Below are positions 45,230 to 53,071 of a DNA stretch of 64,000 nucleotides, in pieces. Origin of the DNA: Chryseobacterium fluminis (GTDB taxonomy: Bacteria > Bacteroidota > Bacteroidia > Flavobacteriales > Weeksellaceae); the NCBI RefSeq assembly GCF_026314945.1, contig NZ_CP111121.1, positions 1,736,001 through 1,800,000 of the forward strand, read 5' to 3'. How positions within the stretch are numbered: the stretch's first letter is position 1; each line of letters starts with the position of its first letter. A model generated the notes under the pieces. The model had not been told where the DNA came from. It did no database searches and was given only the letters and a program-made list of their open reading frames with translations. The translations under genes and the position numbers were made by a program.

Positions 45230-45469
45230 TTATATTATTTCTCCGGTTTCATCACTATCAGAAGGATATTTACTGGACACGAGGTCAAGCCCCGGTCTTG
45301 TCAGCTGATCCTGCAGTGAAGATGTAACGGAATCTCTGAGCTGGGTAGTGGCATTGTCTTCAAGGGCAGAGGTAAGAGACCCTGTCCCTCCGGTAATGGT
45401 TTCCGGCTCCTTCACCTGTTTCTCAAGAAACGAAGCAAAAAAAGGTTTTTTTGAATTCTTTTTACTCAT
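45230..45469 (-). CDS. Graspetide precursor B (four T-x4-D modules plus core)
   Basis: A 79-residue precursor with leader PFFASFLEKQ (9-18) and double Gly at 27-28. The modules are T33-D38, T41-D46, T49-D54 and T57-D62, exactly 8 residues apart, ending in SSKYPSDSDE (65-74), where the first donor is Ser in place of Thr. The three precursor genes are separated by only 21 and 28 nt, suggesting tandem duplication. Confidence 0.93.
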   Translation of the reverse strand: MSKKNSKKPFFASFLEKQVKEPETITGGTGSLTSALEDNATTQLRDSVTSSLQDQLTRPGLDLVSSKYPSDSDETGEII

Positions 45470-45490
45470 GATTACAACGATGATATAAGT

Positions 45491-45727
45491 TTAAAACTTA
45501 ACGCCGTCTTCATCACCGTCAGAAGGGTATTTCGCCGTAACGTGGTCACTACCCGGACTGGTATAGCCATCATGGATAAGAGACGTTACATTATCTCTTA
45601 AAGCATTGGTTACTGAATCTTCAAGAGCAGCTGTTGTTTCTGATCCTCCTTTTACTTTTTCCGGATCCTGAATTTGTTTCTCTAAAAATGAAGCAAAGAA
45701 AGGTTTTTTTGAGTTTTTCTGTTTCAT
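45491..45727 (-). CDS. Graspetide precursor A (four T-x4-D modules plus core)
   Basis: A 78-residue precursor, first gene of the operon. The leader has PFFASFLEKQ (9-18) and KVKGG (24-28). The modules T32-D37, T40-D45, T48-D53 and T56-D61 repeat every 8 residues, followed by TAKYPSDGDED (64-74), the microviridin-like core with predicted links T64-D70, S69-D72 and K66-E73. The ring predictions are by analogy with microviridin B and chryseoviridin; none is shown here. Confidence 0.94.
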   Translation of the reverse strand: MKQKNSKKPFFASFLEKQIQDPEKVKGGSETTAALEDSVTNALRDNVTSLIHDGYTSPGSDHVTAKYPSDGDEDGVKF

Positions 45728-45841
45728 AAGTTAATATTTTTAGTTATTTGATGAAACTAAAATACAAAAATTATGATACAGATAAAAATAAATCACCGTT
45801 TTAAGAAAATTTTAACTAAATCGAACCAGCAGAGAATCAAT

Positions 45842-46621
45842 TCAGTTCAGTCCCAAAAATTCTTTAACCACCTTCGCAAAATCGACCGGATTTTCAGCCT
45901 GGACCCAATGCCCTGCATTTTTTACGGTAACAATCTTTTCTTTGGGAAACTGCTGCTTAATGGCAAATTCATCCTGCGGAAGGATATAGTTCGAATTTCC
46001 GCCTGCAATAAATAAAGTTTCCCCTTCGAAAACGCCAAATTTTATAGCATTGGAGACAAATTCGGTATATTTATCTGATAAGGTCTTCAGATTAAATCTC
46101 CATCTCAGATTTTTATCATCATCCCAATACAGGTTTTTCAGCAGAAACTGGATGGTCGATTTCTCAGGGATATACTGATTCAATACCGATTCCACCTCAC
46201 TTCTTGAATGTACCGTATTGAAATCCACACTTTCCAATGCTTTGATAATGCCCTGATGATGCGGCGGATATGCTTTTGGAGAAATATCCACAACGATAAG
46301 TTTCTCAACCATTGCGGGGTATTTTATCGCGAACTGCATTACTGCCTTTCCTCCCAGGGAATGCCCCAGGATATGAGCTTTGCTTATTCCATAATGATTC
46401 ATATAGCGGGCAATATCGTCAGCCAGATCATCGTGCGACATATGTTCGGAATGAAAGCTTCTCCCGTGATTTCTTAAATCTATTAGATGAACCGGCAGCG
46501 ATTCTCCGAGATCCTTCCCGAAGCTTCCCCAGTTGTCGAGCATTCCGAATAATCCGTGAAATACTAATAGCGGTGTAGACGATAGATTTTCGCCCAATAT
46601 TTTTGAATGTAAAATTTCCAT
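45842..46621 (-). CDS. Alpha/beta-fold hydrolase (YbfF-like)
   Basis: A 259-residue serine hydrolase. VFHGLFGMLDNWGSFGKDL (oxyanion loop), DLRNHGRSFHSE, nucleophile elbow GHSLGGKAVM near Ser98, and the catalytic His in VKNAGHWVQAENP near residue 238 form the catalytic set. It resembles YbfF-type esterases. It lies upstream of the graspetide precursors on the same strand with a 114-nt gap, and there is no reason to link the two. Confidence 0.92.
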   Translation of the reverse strand: MEILHSKILGENLSSTPLLVFHGLFGMLDNWGSFGKDLGESLPVHLIDLRNHGRSFHSEHMSHDDLADDIARYMNHYGISKAHILGHSLGGKAVMQFAIKYPAMVEKLIVVDISPKAYPPHHQGIIKALESVDFNTVHSRSEVESVLNQYIPEKSTIQFLLKNLYWDDDKNLRWRFNLKTLSDKYTEFVSNAIKFGVFEGETLFIAGGNSNYILPQDEFAIKQQFPKEKIVTVKNAGHWVQAENPVDFAKVVKEFLGLN

Positions 46622-46719
46622 GTTTTTTAGATAAAAAGATTCCAGACTTCAGATTTAGACAACAGATAAGTTATATTTTTCTATTTTAGATCAGAGATTT
46701 CCCATCTGAAGTTTTTAAA

Positions 46720-47439
46720 TTACCATTTTGCCAGCCTCTTCAAATAGGACTGAACGGTGTTTTCCAATCCCATATATAAAGCTTCGGAAACCAGCGCATG
46801 ACCGATGGAAACTTCCAGCAGATTAGGAATTTCATCTGCAAAATATTTTAAGTTTTCCAGGCTCAGGTCATGTCCTGCATTTATTCCCAGACCAAAGTCT
46901 GCAGCAACAACAGCAGTCTCATAATAAGGTTTGATAGCCTGTTCCTTATTACTGATGTAATTTTTAGCATACGCCTCTGTGTATAATTCGATCCGGTCTG
47001 TTCCGGTTTTAGCAGCATATTCCACCAATCCAGGGGTCGGATCTAAGAAAATGGAAGTTCGGATTCCGGCATTTTTAAATTCAGCGATGATCTCTGTCAG
47101 AAAATCCAGATGCTTTTTTGTATCCCATCCTGCATTGGAAGTAATGGCATCATCAGCATCAGGAACCAGTGTTACCTGTTCCGGCTTTACCTCCAGAACC
47201 ATGTCGATGAACGGACGGTGAGGATTTCCTTCAATATTAAATTCTGTCGTTACCAGAGGTTTCAGATCATAAACATCTTTTCTGGTAATATGTCTTTCAT
47301 CAGGTCTGGGGTGAATCGTGATTCCCTGTCCCCCGAATTCCTGAATTTTAATGGCCGCTTCCGTCACACTTGGAGTCTCTCCTCCTCTTGCATTTCTTAT
47401 GGTTGCAATTTTATTAATGTTTACACTTAGTTTTGTCAT
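46720..47439 (-). CDS. pdxJ: Pyridoxine 5'-phosphate synthase
   Basis: A 239-residue TIM-barrel enzyme that condenses 1-deoxyxylulose 5-phosphate with 3-amino-2-oxopropyl phosphate to pyridoxine 5'-phosphate. Visible: LSVNINKIATIRNARGGETPSV, GITIHPRPDERHIT, FNIEGNPHRPF, EVKPEQVTLVPD, GLGINAGHDLSLENL and the terminal VSIGHALVSEALYMGLENTV, all standard for PdxJ. Confidence 0.97.
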   Translation of the reverse strand: MTKLSVNINKIATIRNARGGETPSVTEAAIKIQEFGGQGITIHPRPDERHITRKDVYDLKPLVTTEFNIEGNPHRPFIDMVLEVKPEQVTLVPDADDAITSNAGWDTKKHLDFLTEIIAEFKNAGIRTSIFLDPTPGLVEYAAKTGTDRIELYTEAYAKNYISNKEQAIKPYYETAVVAADFGLGINAGHDLSLENLKYFADEIPNLLEVSIGHALVSEALYMGLENTVQSYLKRLAKW

Positions 47440-47589
47440 TTTTTAATATACCTGTTAATCATAGATTGAGACGTAAAATTACTTATTTTTTATAAACTGC
47501 ACTTCTACTTCTCATCTCCTGCATTTTGACCTTTAAAAAAAGTCAGGGTTTAATACTAATTTCGAGCTTCCCAGTATTTACATCTCTAA

Positions 47590-48858
47590 TTATATTTTCA
47601 CATTTACCTGCATGACCTGCAGGTCAAATTCTTTGGAAGCAACCAATAAATGATCGAAAATATCAGCCTGAATCTGTTCAAAATTTGCCCATCGTGAATC
47701 ATTGGCAAAACAGTAGATTTCCAGGGGTAATCCCTGGGGGGTAATCTCAAGCTGGCGAACCATCATCGCCCCTTCCTGATCGATATCAGGATCATTTTCG
47801 ATATATCTCTGGGCATAATACCTGAAAACACCGATGTTGGTAAGCTGTCTTCCGTTAATAATTTTATCGGCATGCTCTATATTTTCTTTTTCTTTTTTCA
47901 GCTCATCACTTTTACCCTGAAGGTATTCTGAAATCAGGTTAATTTCTTTCAGACGTTCAATATCTTCCTGGGTCAGAAACTTAAATGAATTGATATTAAA
48001 ATAAATTGATTTTTTAATTCTCCTGGTATTGGATTCCGACATCACCTGAAGGTTTTTAATCTCGGTGGTCAGCAAATCGTACGTGGGAATGGTAGAAACT
48101 GTTTTATCAAAATTACTGATTTTTGTCGTCAGTAGGCTGATATCGGCAATATTACCTTCAATACTGTATTTTGGAATACTTACCCAGTCGCCCACTTTTA
48201 AACTTTTTGACGTGGCCACATGAATACCTGTTACAAATCCTAAGATGGTATCCCGGAAAACCAACACCAATACTGCCGTAATTGCTCCCAGACTTCCGAC
48301 AATCGTGGTGCCCCTGATCCCGAATATGACACAGATTCCGACTACTGAAAAAATAAAAATCCCTAAAATCTTCATGGTCTCAGAGATGGCATTCAGGGCC
48401 ATAATCTTGTAGAAATCCTGTTTGATCACGAAATAATTTCTGAAAGCTGTGAGCGATCTGTAAAGCATCCCGGCAAGAATGAGTACCATTCCCAAATTGA
48501 CAGACCTGATAATAAAAATCGTGGTTTTCGGAAGCGCTGTGCTTGGAAATATCGAACTGTGCATCGTTCCCACAACTGCCAATGCTGCAAAATGCGCCAG
48601 AGAATTTGTAATTCTCGAGCGATATATAGAGCTTATGACCGGATATCTGCTTTCATTATGAAAAAAACGGAAAACGTAATTGATTACAAACTTAAAAATA
48701 AAATCAATCACCAAAAATATAGCACAGAGCAGAGCCAGTTTTATAATAATGTGGAAAACCCAATCCAGTCCTGATGGTGATGCACTGCTTATATAAATAT
48801 AGAGTTTGTCACTCAGTTCCTGTAAAACATTTTTGGTTTCTTGTATCTGGTCATTCAT
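47590..48858 (-). CDS. Mechanosensitive ion channel (MscS family, YbdG-like)
   Basis: A 422-residue protein; I prefer the ATG at 48858. About four to five helices precede the conserved pore and beta domain: GSLGAITAVLVLVFRDTILGFVTGIHVATSKSLKVGDWVSIPKYSIEGNIADISLLTTKISNFDKTVSTIPTYDLL around residues 185-260. The C-terminal cytoplasmic part (about 270-420) resembles YbdG-type channels. A TAAATTCG box (48864-48871) ends 5 nt before the ATG, another near-leaderless candidate. Confidence 0.92.
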   Translation of the reverse strand: MNDQIQETKNVLQELSDKLYIYISSASPSGLDWVFHIIIKLALLCAIFLVIDFIFKFVINYVFRFFHNESRYPVISSIYRSRITNSLAHFAALAVVGTMHSSIFPSTALPKTTIFIIRSVNLGMVLILAGMLYRSLTAFRNYFVIKQDFYKIMALNAISETMKILGIFIFSVVGICVIFGIRGTTIVGSLGAITAVLVLVFRDTILGFVTGIHVATSKSLKVGDWVSIPKYSIEGNIADISLLTTKISNFDKTVSTIPTYDLLTTEIKNLQVMSESNTRRIKKSIYFNINSFKFLTQEDIERLKEINLISEYLQGKSDELKKEKENIEHADKIINGRQLTNIGVFRYYAQRYIENDPDIDQEGAMMVRQLEITPQGLPLEIYCFANDSRWANFEQIQADIFDHLLVASKEFDLQVMQVNVKI

Positions 48859-49130
48859 TATCGCGAATTTAGGAATTATGAGTTTGATATTTATCAGAAG
48901 CATGCATCAATTTTCATCCCAAAAGCAAGAGGTATCCAATATTTAATTAAAATTTTAAATGATTTTACTAAAAATACGAAATTTTCTGTAAGCGCAGCAA
49001 ACAAGTAAAAAATTCACTATCAATTACAGATATTAATGAATTATTTTAAAATTTATTCGATATTTTATGAATTTATATCTGAATATTTTCTAAATTTGAA
49101 TAAAACTAAACAAATCAAAACCAAGCAGAT

Positions 49131-50309
49131 ATGAGAAAACATTACCTGATTCTATTGCTGTGGGTCTTCACACTTTTAATCAACTGTACCGGAGAAGTTA
49201 CTTCTCCTTCCGATCATGAAGGACCCGAGATCATCAAAACCGGAAAACTTACCGGAAAGGTCATGTCACAAAACGGAACCAAGCCCATTGGCGGCGCATC
49301 CGTTTTTACATTTGATGACCAGTACAAAATCTATTACACAACCTCAGACGCAGATGGAAACTTCAGTCTTGAAGCCCCGACCGGAAATCATACGATTTAT
49401 ATTCAGACGGGTAATGGCAGCAATTTCCGGACTGAAATTTCCGCTAACGTGAAAGAGAATGAAAATCTGAATCTTGATGTCAGCCAGACCAAACTGAACC
49501 AGGTGGCGAAAATTGCATACGTGAAAGGTTCTTATGATAAAATAGAAGATATTATCCAGACCTTGGGATATGCCGCTACTGAAATCACGACCAATGATCT
49601 TGCTAACCTCACGACGATTGCCCAATATGATATCATTTTTCTGAACTGCGGTTCCAGAATCAATTATTCCAATACAGCACTATATGCTGCTATTGACACC
49701 AATCTGGCGACCTTCGTGGCCAATGGAGGCAGTATTTATGCTTCCGACTGGGATGTTGCGTATCTGGTGGGCGGTACCAACAATACCAATAACTGTTCGC
49801 TTGCCGGAGGATTTGTTCCTGACAGCAAATTATGCTCTAAAAATACCGGCAACTCGGGAATGGTAGCCGCTACGGTAAACAGTGCCGGTCTTTCAACAGC
49901 TTTAGGATTCAGCACCTTAGGTATTGATTACGATTTGGGTTCGTGGCAAAAAATAGTGAACTATGACCCGGCCTATTGGGAAGTTCTGGTTAAAGAAACA
50001 GCCACCAATGATGCGCTGATGATCCGAACCAATCATTTTACAGCAACCGGTATTCCGAATACAACGATCGGAAATGCACCTAATACAACCTTTACAACCG
50101 TCTGCATAAGTCTTCCGGGAAATATTCAGATCAGTATTTCTGTACCGCAGGCACTGGTTCCTTATCTGGTAGCACTGGGAGCAACGGTAGGACCCTGCTC
50201 GGGATCTTCAAACAGCGGATATATTTATTACACTACTTTCCATAACCACGCTTCCGGAAATATCGGAAACGCAGGTGTTATTCTGCAGTATGTCATCTTA
50301 AACTTATAA
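49131..50309 (+). CDS. Lipoprotein with carboxypeptidase-regulatory-like domain
   Basis: A 392-residue lipoprotein: signal peptide and a lipobox-like LLINC at residue about 19. Residues about 37-105 form a CarboxypepD_reg-like beta-sandwich (KLTGKVMSQNGTKPIGGASVFTF, TSDADGNFSLEAPTGNHTIYI). The following part contains a Rossmann-like stretch (KIAYVKGSYDKIEDIIQTLGYAATEI, QYDIIFLNCGSR, FVANGGSIYASDWDVAYLVGG), resembling a glutamine-amidotransferase-like fold without a visible catalytic Cys motif. The TAAATTTG box is at 49091-49098. Function unknown. Confidence 0.8.
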   Translation: MRKHYLILLLWVFTLLINCTGEVTSPSDHEGPEIIKTGKLTGKVMSQNGTKPIGGASVFTFDDQYKIYYTTSDADGNFSLEAPTGNHTIYIQTGNGSNFRTEISANVKENENLNLDVSQTKLNQVAKIAYVKGSYDKIEDIIQTLGYAATEITTNDLANLTTIAQYDIIFLNCGSRINYSNTALYAAIDTNLATFVANGGSIYASDWDVAYLVGGTNNTNNCSLAGGFVPDSKLCSKNTGNSGMVAATVNSAGLSTALGFSTLGIDYDLGSWQKIVNYDPAYWEVLVKETATNDALMIRTNHFTATGIPNTTIGNAPNTTFTTVCISLPGNIQISISVPQALVPYLVALGATVGPCSGSSNSGYIYYTTFHNHASGNIGNAGVILQYVILNL

Positions 50310-50329
50310 TAATTTCCAACTTCTTTGAC

Positions 50330-50360
50330 AAAGTGGCTTTTTTATAAGGCCACTTTTTTT
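50330..50360 (+). terminator. Terminator after the carboxypeptidase-regulatory-like lipoprotein gene
   Basis: Stem AAAGTGGC (50330-50337) and GCCACTTT (50349-50356), then T-run. Confidence 0.85.
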
Positions 50361-50384
50361 TATCTTGCCTGTATAATTAAAAAA

Positions 50385-50876
50385 ATGGATACTGCATTAA
50401 TTAATATTCTTTGCCTTGTACTCTTATTTCTGGGAGCACTGGGCACCTTTCTTCCCATTCTGCCCGGTTTATTACTGAGCATCTGTGGATTATTAATCTA
50501 TAAGTTCGGAACGGATGCCGATTTGCCGATGATCTATGTGTGGGCTTTCGGAATTTTAACAGTTATATCAGTGGTATTAAGCTATGTGATTCCGGCTAAG
50601 ACCAATCAAAAATACGGTGGCACGCGCTGGGGAAGCATCGGCTCTGTCGTGGGAATGATTATCGGAATGTTTTTACCTATTCCGTTAGGTTTTCTGATCG
50701 GAATGTTTGCCGGGGTATTTGTCGGAGAATTATTACATGACAGCAAAGATATCAATAAGGCCCTGAAATCCACAAAAGGGGCTTTTATAGGATTCATTTA
50801 CGGAACAGGTTTCAGTTTTGTTGTAGGGGTGGCAATGTTTTTGGTAGTCGTACTTAATATGCTTAATATTATCTAA
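50385..50876 (+). CDS. DUF456-domain membrane protein
   Basis: A 163-residue protein with about four helices, starting at the ATG at 50385 (the longer frame from 50325 runs through the terminator). LFLGALGTFLPILPGLLLSICGLLIY, TRWGSIGSVVGMIIGMFLPIPLGFLIGMFAGVFVGELL and KSTKGAFIGFIYGTGFSFVVGV are typical of DUF456. Function unknown. The next gene starts 12 nt after the stop. Confidence 0.9.
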   Translation: MDTALINILCLVLLFLGALGTFLPILPGLLLSICGLLIYKFGTDADLPMIYVWAFGILTVISVVLSYVIPAKTNQKYGGTRWGSIGSVVGMIIGMFLPIPLGFLIGMFAGVFVGELLHDSKDINKALKSTKGAFIGFIYGTGFSFVVGVAMFLVVVLNMLNII

Positions 50877-50888
50877 AAAAACAAAATA

Positions 50889-51380
50889 ATGATCTGTAAA
50901 TCCACCCTACTGAGCCTGGCACTGCTGACATTAGCCTGCTGCAATGCTCAGAAAGAAACAAAAACCTCAACAAAGACTTCAGCAGTAACTTCAGCTAAAG
51001 ACTCTCCCATGAATAAAGAAAGCAACATTATTTATTTTAACGAAGGAGAAAATAAGTTTCTAAAGGAGTACGACATGAATGTAACCTTCAAAGGTATTTC
51101 CGAGGACAGCCGATGCCCGAAAGGCGTCAACTGTATCTGGGCAGGTGTTGCGATTGCACAGGTTGAGGTCATGGGATTAGCTACAAGACCCATGGTTTTA
51201 AATCTTGCAACAGAAGAAAATGAAGGAAGAAAACACCAAAGATCTTCTCCTTTCAACGGGTATACGGTTACATTGACAGAAGTAACACCTTATCCTGAAT
51301 CTGTGAATGGCGCCAAAGCTCTGGCAGGAAAATACAGAATCGGAATAACTATCACCAAGGAAAATCTTACCACGAAATAG
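50889..51380 (+). CDS. Secreted or lipid-anchored protein of unknown function
   Basis: A 163-residue protein with a signal peptide ending LACCNAQ (Cys17 or 18 could be a lipidation site). After a Thr/Ser/Lys-rich linker, a beta-rich domain carries SRCPKGVNCIWAGVAIAQVEV, a Cys-x5-Cys-x2-[WG] pattern seen in short secreted proteins of Bacteroidota, and ends with SVNGAKALAGKYRIGITITK. It is likely co-transcribed with the DUF456 gene. The 3' end overlaps ung tail to tail by 14 nt. I cannot assign a function. Confidence 0.72.
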   Translation: MICKSTLLSLALLTLACCNAQKETKTSTKTSAVTSAKDSPMNKESNIIYFNEGENKFLKEYDMNVTFKGISEDSRCPKGVNCIWAGVAIAQVEVMGLATRPMVLNLATEENEGRKHQRSSPFNGYTVTLTEVTPYPESVNGAKALAGKYRIGITITKENLTTK

Positions 51381-52008
51381 GCTTCTTCCCTTTTGAAACA
51401 AGATATTCATTAATTTTTGAAAATGGTTTGCTCCCGTAAAAGCCCCTGTAAACTGAAAAAGGTGACGGGTGGGCAGACTTCAGAATAAAATGCTTAGCCG
51501 GATCAATGAGTTCGGCTTTTTTCTGTGCAAAAGCGCCCCACAGTACAAAAACGACATTCTCTTTTTTATCTGAAATTTCTTTGATGATATAATTGGTAAA
51601 CGTTTCCCAACCCAGGTCTTTGTGAGAATTGGGAGTATGTGCCCGGACGGTTAAGGTAGCATTCAGTAATAAAACACCTTGCTTTCCCCAGTCATCCAGT
51701 TCCTTCGAAGTTCTCTCGATTCCCAGATCGTCTTTCAGTTCAGTGAAAATATTCTTAAGAGACGGTGGCGCCGCTACCTGCTCGGAAACAGAAAAGCACA
51801 GACCATTGGCCTGGTAATCATTATGATAAGGATCCTGTCCGATAATAACAACCTCAATGTCATCAAAAGGGGTAATTTCCAATGCCCGGAAGATCTGATT
51901 TTTAGGGGGGAAAACTTTCGTAGTAGCGTATTCCTGTTTCACTTTTTCCCAAAGGTTCGTAAAATAAGGCGTTTTTTTTATCGGGGCTAGTATTTCTGTC
52001 CAGGTCAT
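51367..52008 (-). CDS. ung: Uracil-DNA glycosylase (family 1)
   Basis: A 213-residue enzyme that removes uracil from DNA. The water-activating motif VIIGQDPYHNDYQANGLCFSV with catalytic Asp lies at about residues 55-75, VLLLNATLTVRAHTPNSH in the middle, and the DNA-intercalation loop HPSPFSVYRGFYGSKPFSKIN near residue 180-200. Length and motifs are normal. Confidence 0.97.
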   Translation of the reverse strand: MTWTEILAPIKKTPYFTNLWEKVKQEYATTKVFPPKNQIFRALEITPFDDIEVVIIGQDPYHNDYQANGLCFSVSEQVAAPPSLKNIFTELKDDLGIERTSKELDDWGKQGVLLLNATLTVRAHTPNSHKDLGWETFTNYIIKEISDKKENVVFVLWGAFAQKKAELIDPAKHFILKSAHPSPFSVYRGFYGSKPFSKINEYLVSKGKKPISW

Positions 52009-52149
52009 AGGTTCAATTTGAAATGATTGTTTGAAAATTCAATTTTTACGCCAGACTGTATTTAATCGAGCGTATCAAGAATCTGTAAGCAAATTTAATA
52101 ATTAAAATAGAAACTTATTTTTCATGCGTCAGAAAGCAATATTCTATTT

Positions 52150-52653
52150 TTATTTCTTCAGGCTAAAAACCAGATTTTCGGGAAAGCCTTCATCTTCCTT
52201 ATTTTCTTCCCATACAAAATCATGTTTTAAAAGAAGTCTTTTTGAATTTTCATTAAGCGTGTCGGTCATGGCCAGAATTTCGTTTAAGCCTAAATGGTTA
52301 AATGCAAAATGAATAACGGCTGCCAATGCTTCAGACATGATCCCTTTACGGTGATAGTCGGGTAATAATTCGTAACCAATCTCAGCGGTTGTGCGGTCTT
52401 GCGAAAAATTCCAGAGACAGATGGTCCCGATAAGATCAGGGTGATCTTTTAAGGAAATTCCCCAGTAAAAAGTTTCATTATTCCGGGTTCTTTCTTTAAT
52501 GGTTAAAATAAATTGTAGCGCATCATAATTATTTTTCGGTGAATTTCTCTTGACAAACCGATTGATCACTTCATTACTCCGGATCCGCAGAATGTCTTCA
52601 ACATGCCTTTCGTTGATGTCTTTTAACAAGAGTCTTTCAGTTTCCAATTTCAT
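52150..52653 (-). CDS. GNAT-family N-acetyltransferase (RimJ/RimL-like)
   Basis: A 167-residue acetyltransferase. METERLLLKDINERHVEDIL opens the domain; IGTICLWNFSQDRTTAEIGYELLPDYHRKGIMSEALAAVIHFAF contains the acetyl-CoA loop (RKGIMSEA), and LNENSKRLLLKHDFVWEE is the usual end. Probable substrates are protein N-termini or small amines. It lies 7 kb from the graspetide operon and is unlikely to act in it. Confidence 0.9.
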   Translation of the reverse strand: MKLETERLLLKDINERHVEDILRIRSNEVINRFVKRNSPKNNYDALQFILTIKERTRNNETFYWGISLKDHPDLIGTICLWNFSQDRTTAEIGYELLPDYHRKGIMSEALAAVIHFAFNHLGLNEILAMTDTLNENSKRLLLKHDFVWEENKEDEGFPENLVFSLKK

Positions 52654-53059
52654 TGTCTGTTATTTGATTGATTTAATTTATGAATTGATTTCTCCCGAAT
52701 GCAATATAATAAACAGAAAAAAAATGATTTCTGCTGCTCATAGTAAATCTAAAAGTATCCGGCAGGAATCAATATCCAAAGGTAAAGAATCAGAGTTGCA
52801 CCGGTGGATCTGAAAGTCATTACTTATTTCCCTGGTTCACTTCAGATCTCAGGATTCACTATTTTAATGATCCCGATATTGTATCTCGGAAAAGCAGAGC
52901 TACATGGTATATATAACCAGAGAATTCTGAAGTGCGGTTATTAATAATTTTTACCATACATTATGAATTTACACAAAATTATCTTTAAAAATCTTCATTC
53001 CCAAATTTTCAAATTAACTCATTTTCAAATTGTCCTTCATCCATTTCACATTTTCTCAC
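52654..53059. other. Intergenic spacer, no gene recognised
   Basis: Stops in all frames beyond about 60 codons. No RNA gene or terminator recognised. The far end contains the mutS2 promoter box. Confidence 0.5.
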
Positions 53060-53067
53060 TAAATTTG
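53060..53067 (+). promoter_or_regulatory. -7 box of mutS2, 4 nt from the GTG start
   Basis: TAAATTTG followed by CAGT and the GTG at 53072. It supports the GTG start and a leaderless transcript. No good -33 box is seen. Confidence 0.5.
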
Positions 53068-53071
53068 CAGT

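Noticed and set aside
52150..52653. GNAT as the microviridin acetyltransferase (MvdB-like)
   Set aside because: It is about 6.4 kb from the operon, in another transcription unit, and its motifs are those of RimJ/RimL-type enzymes.
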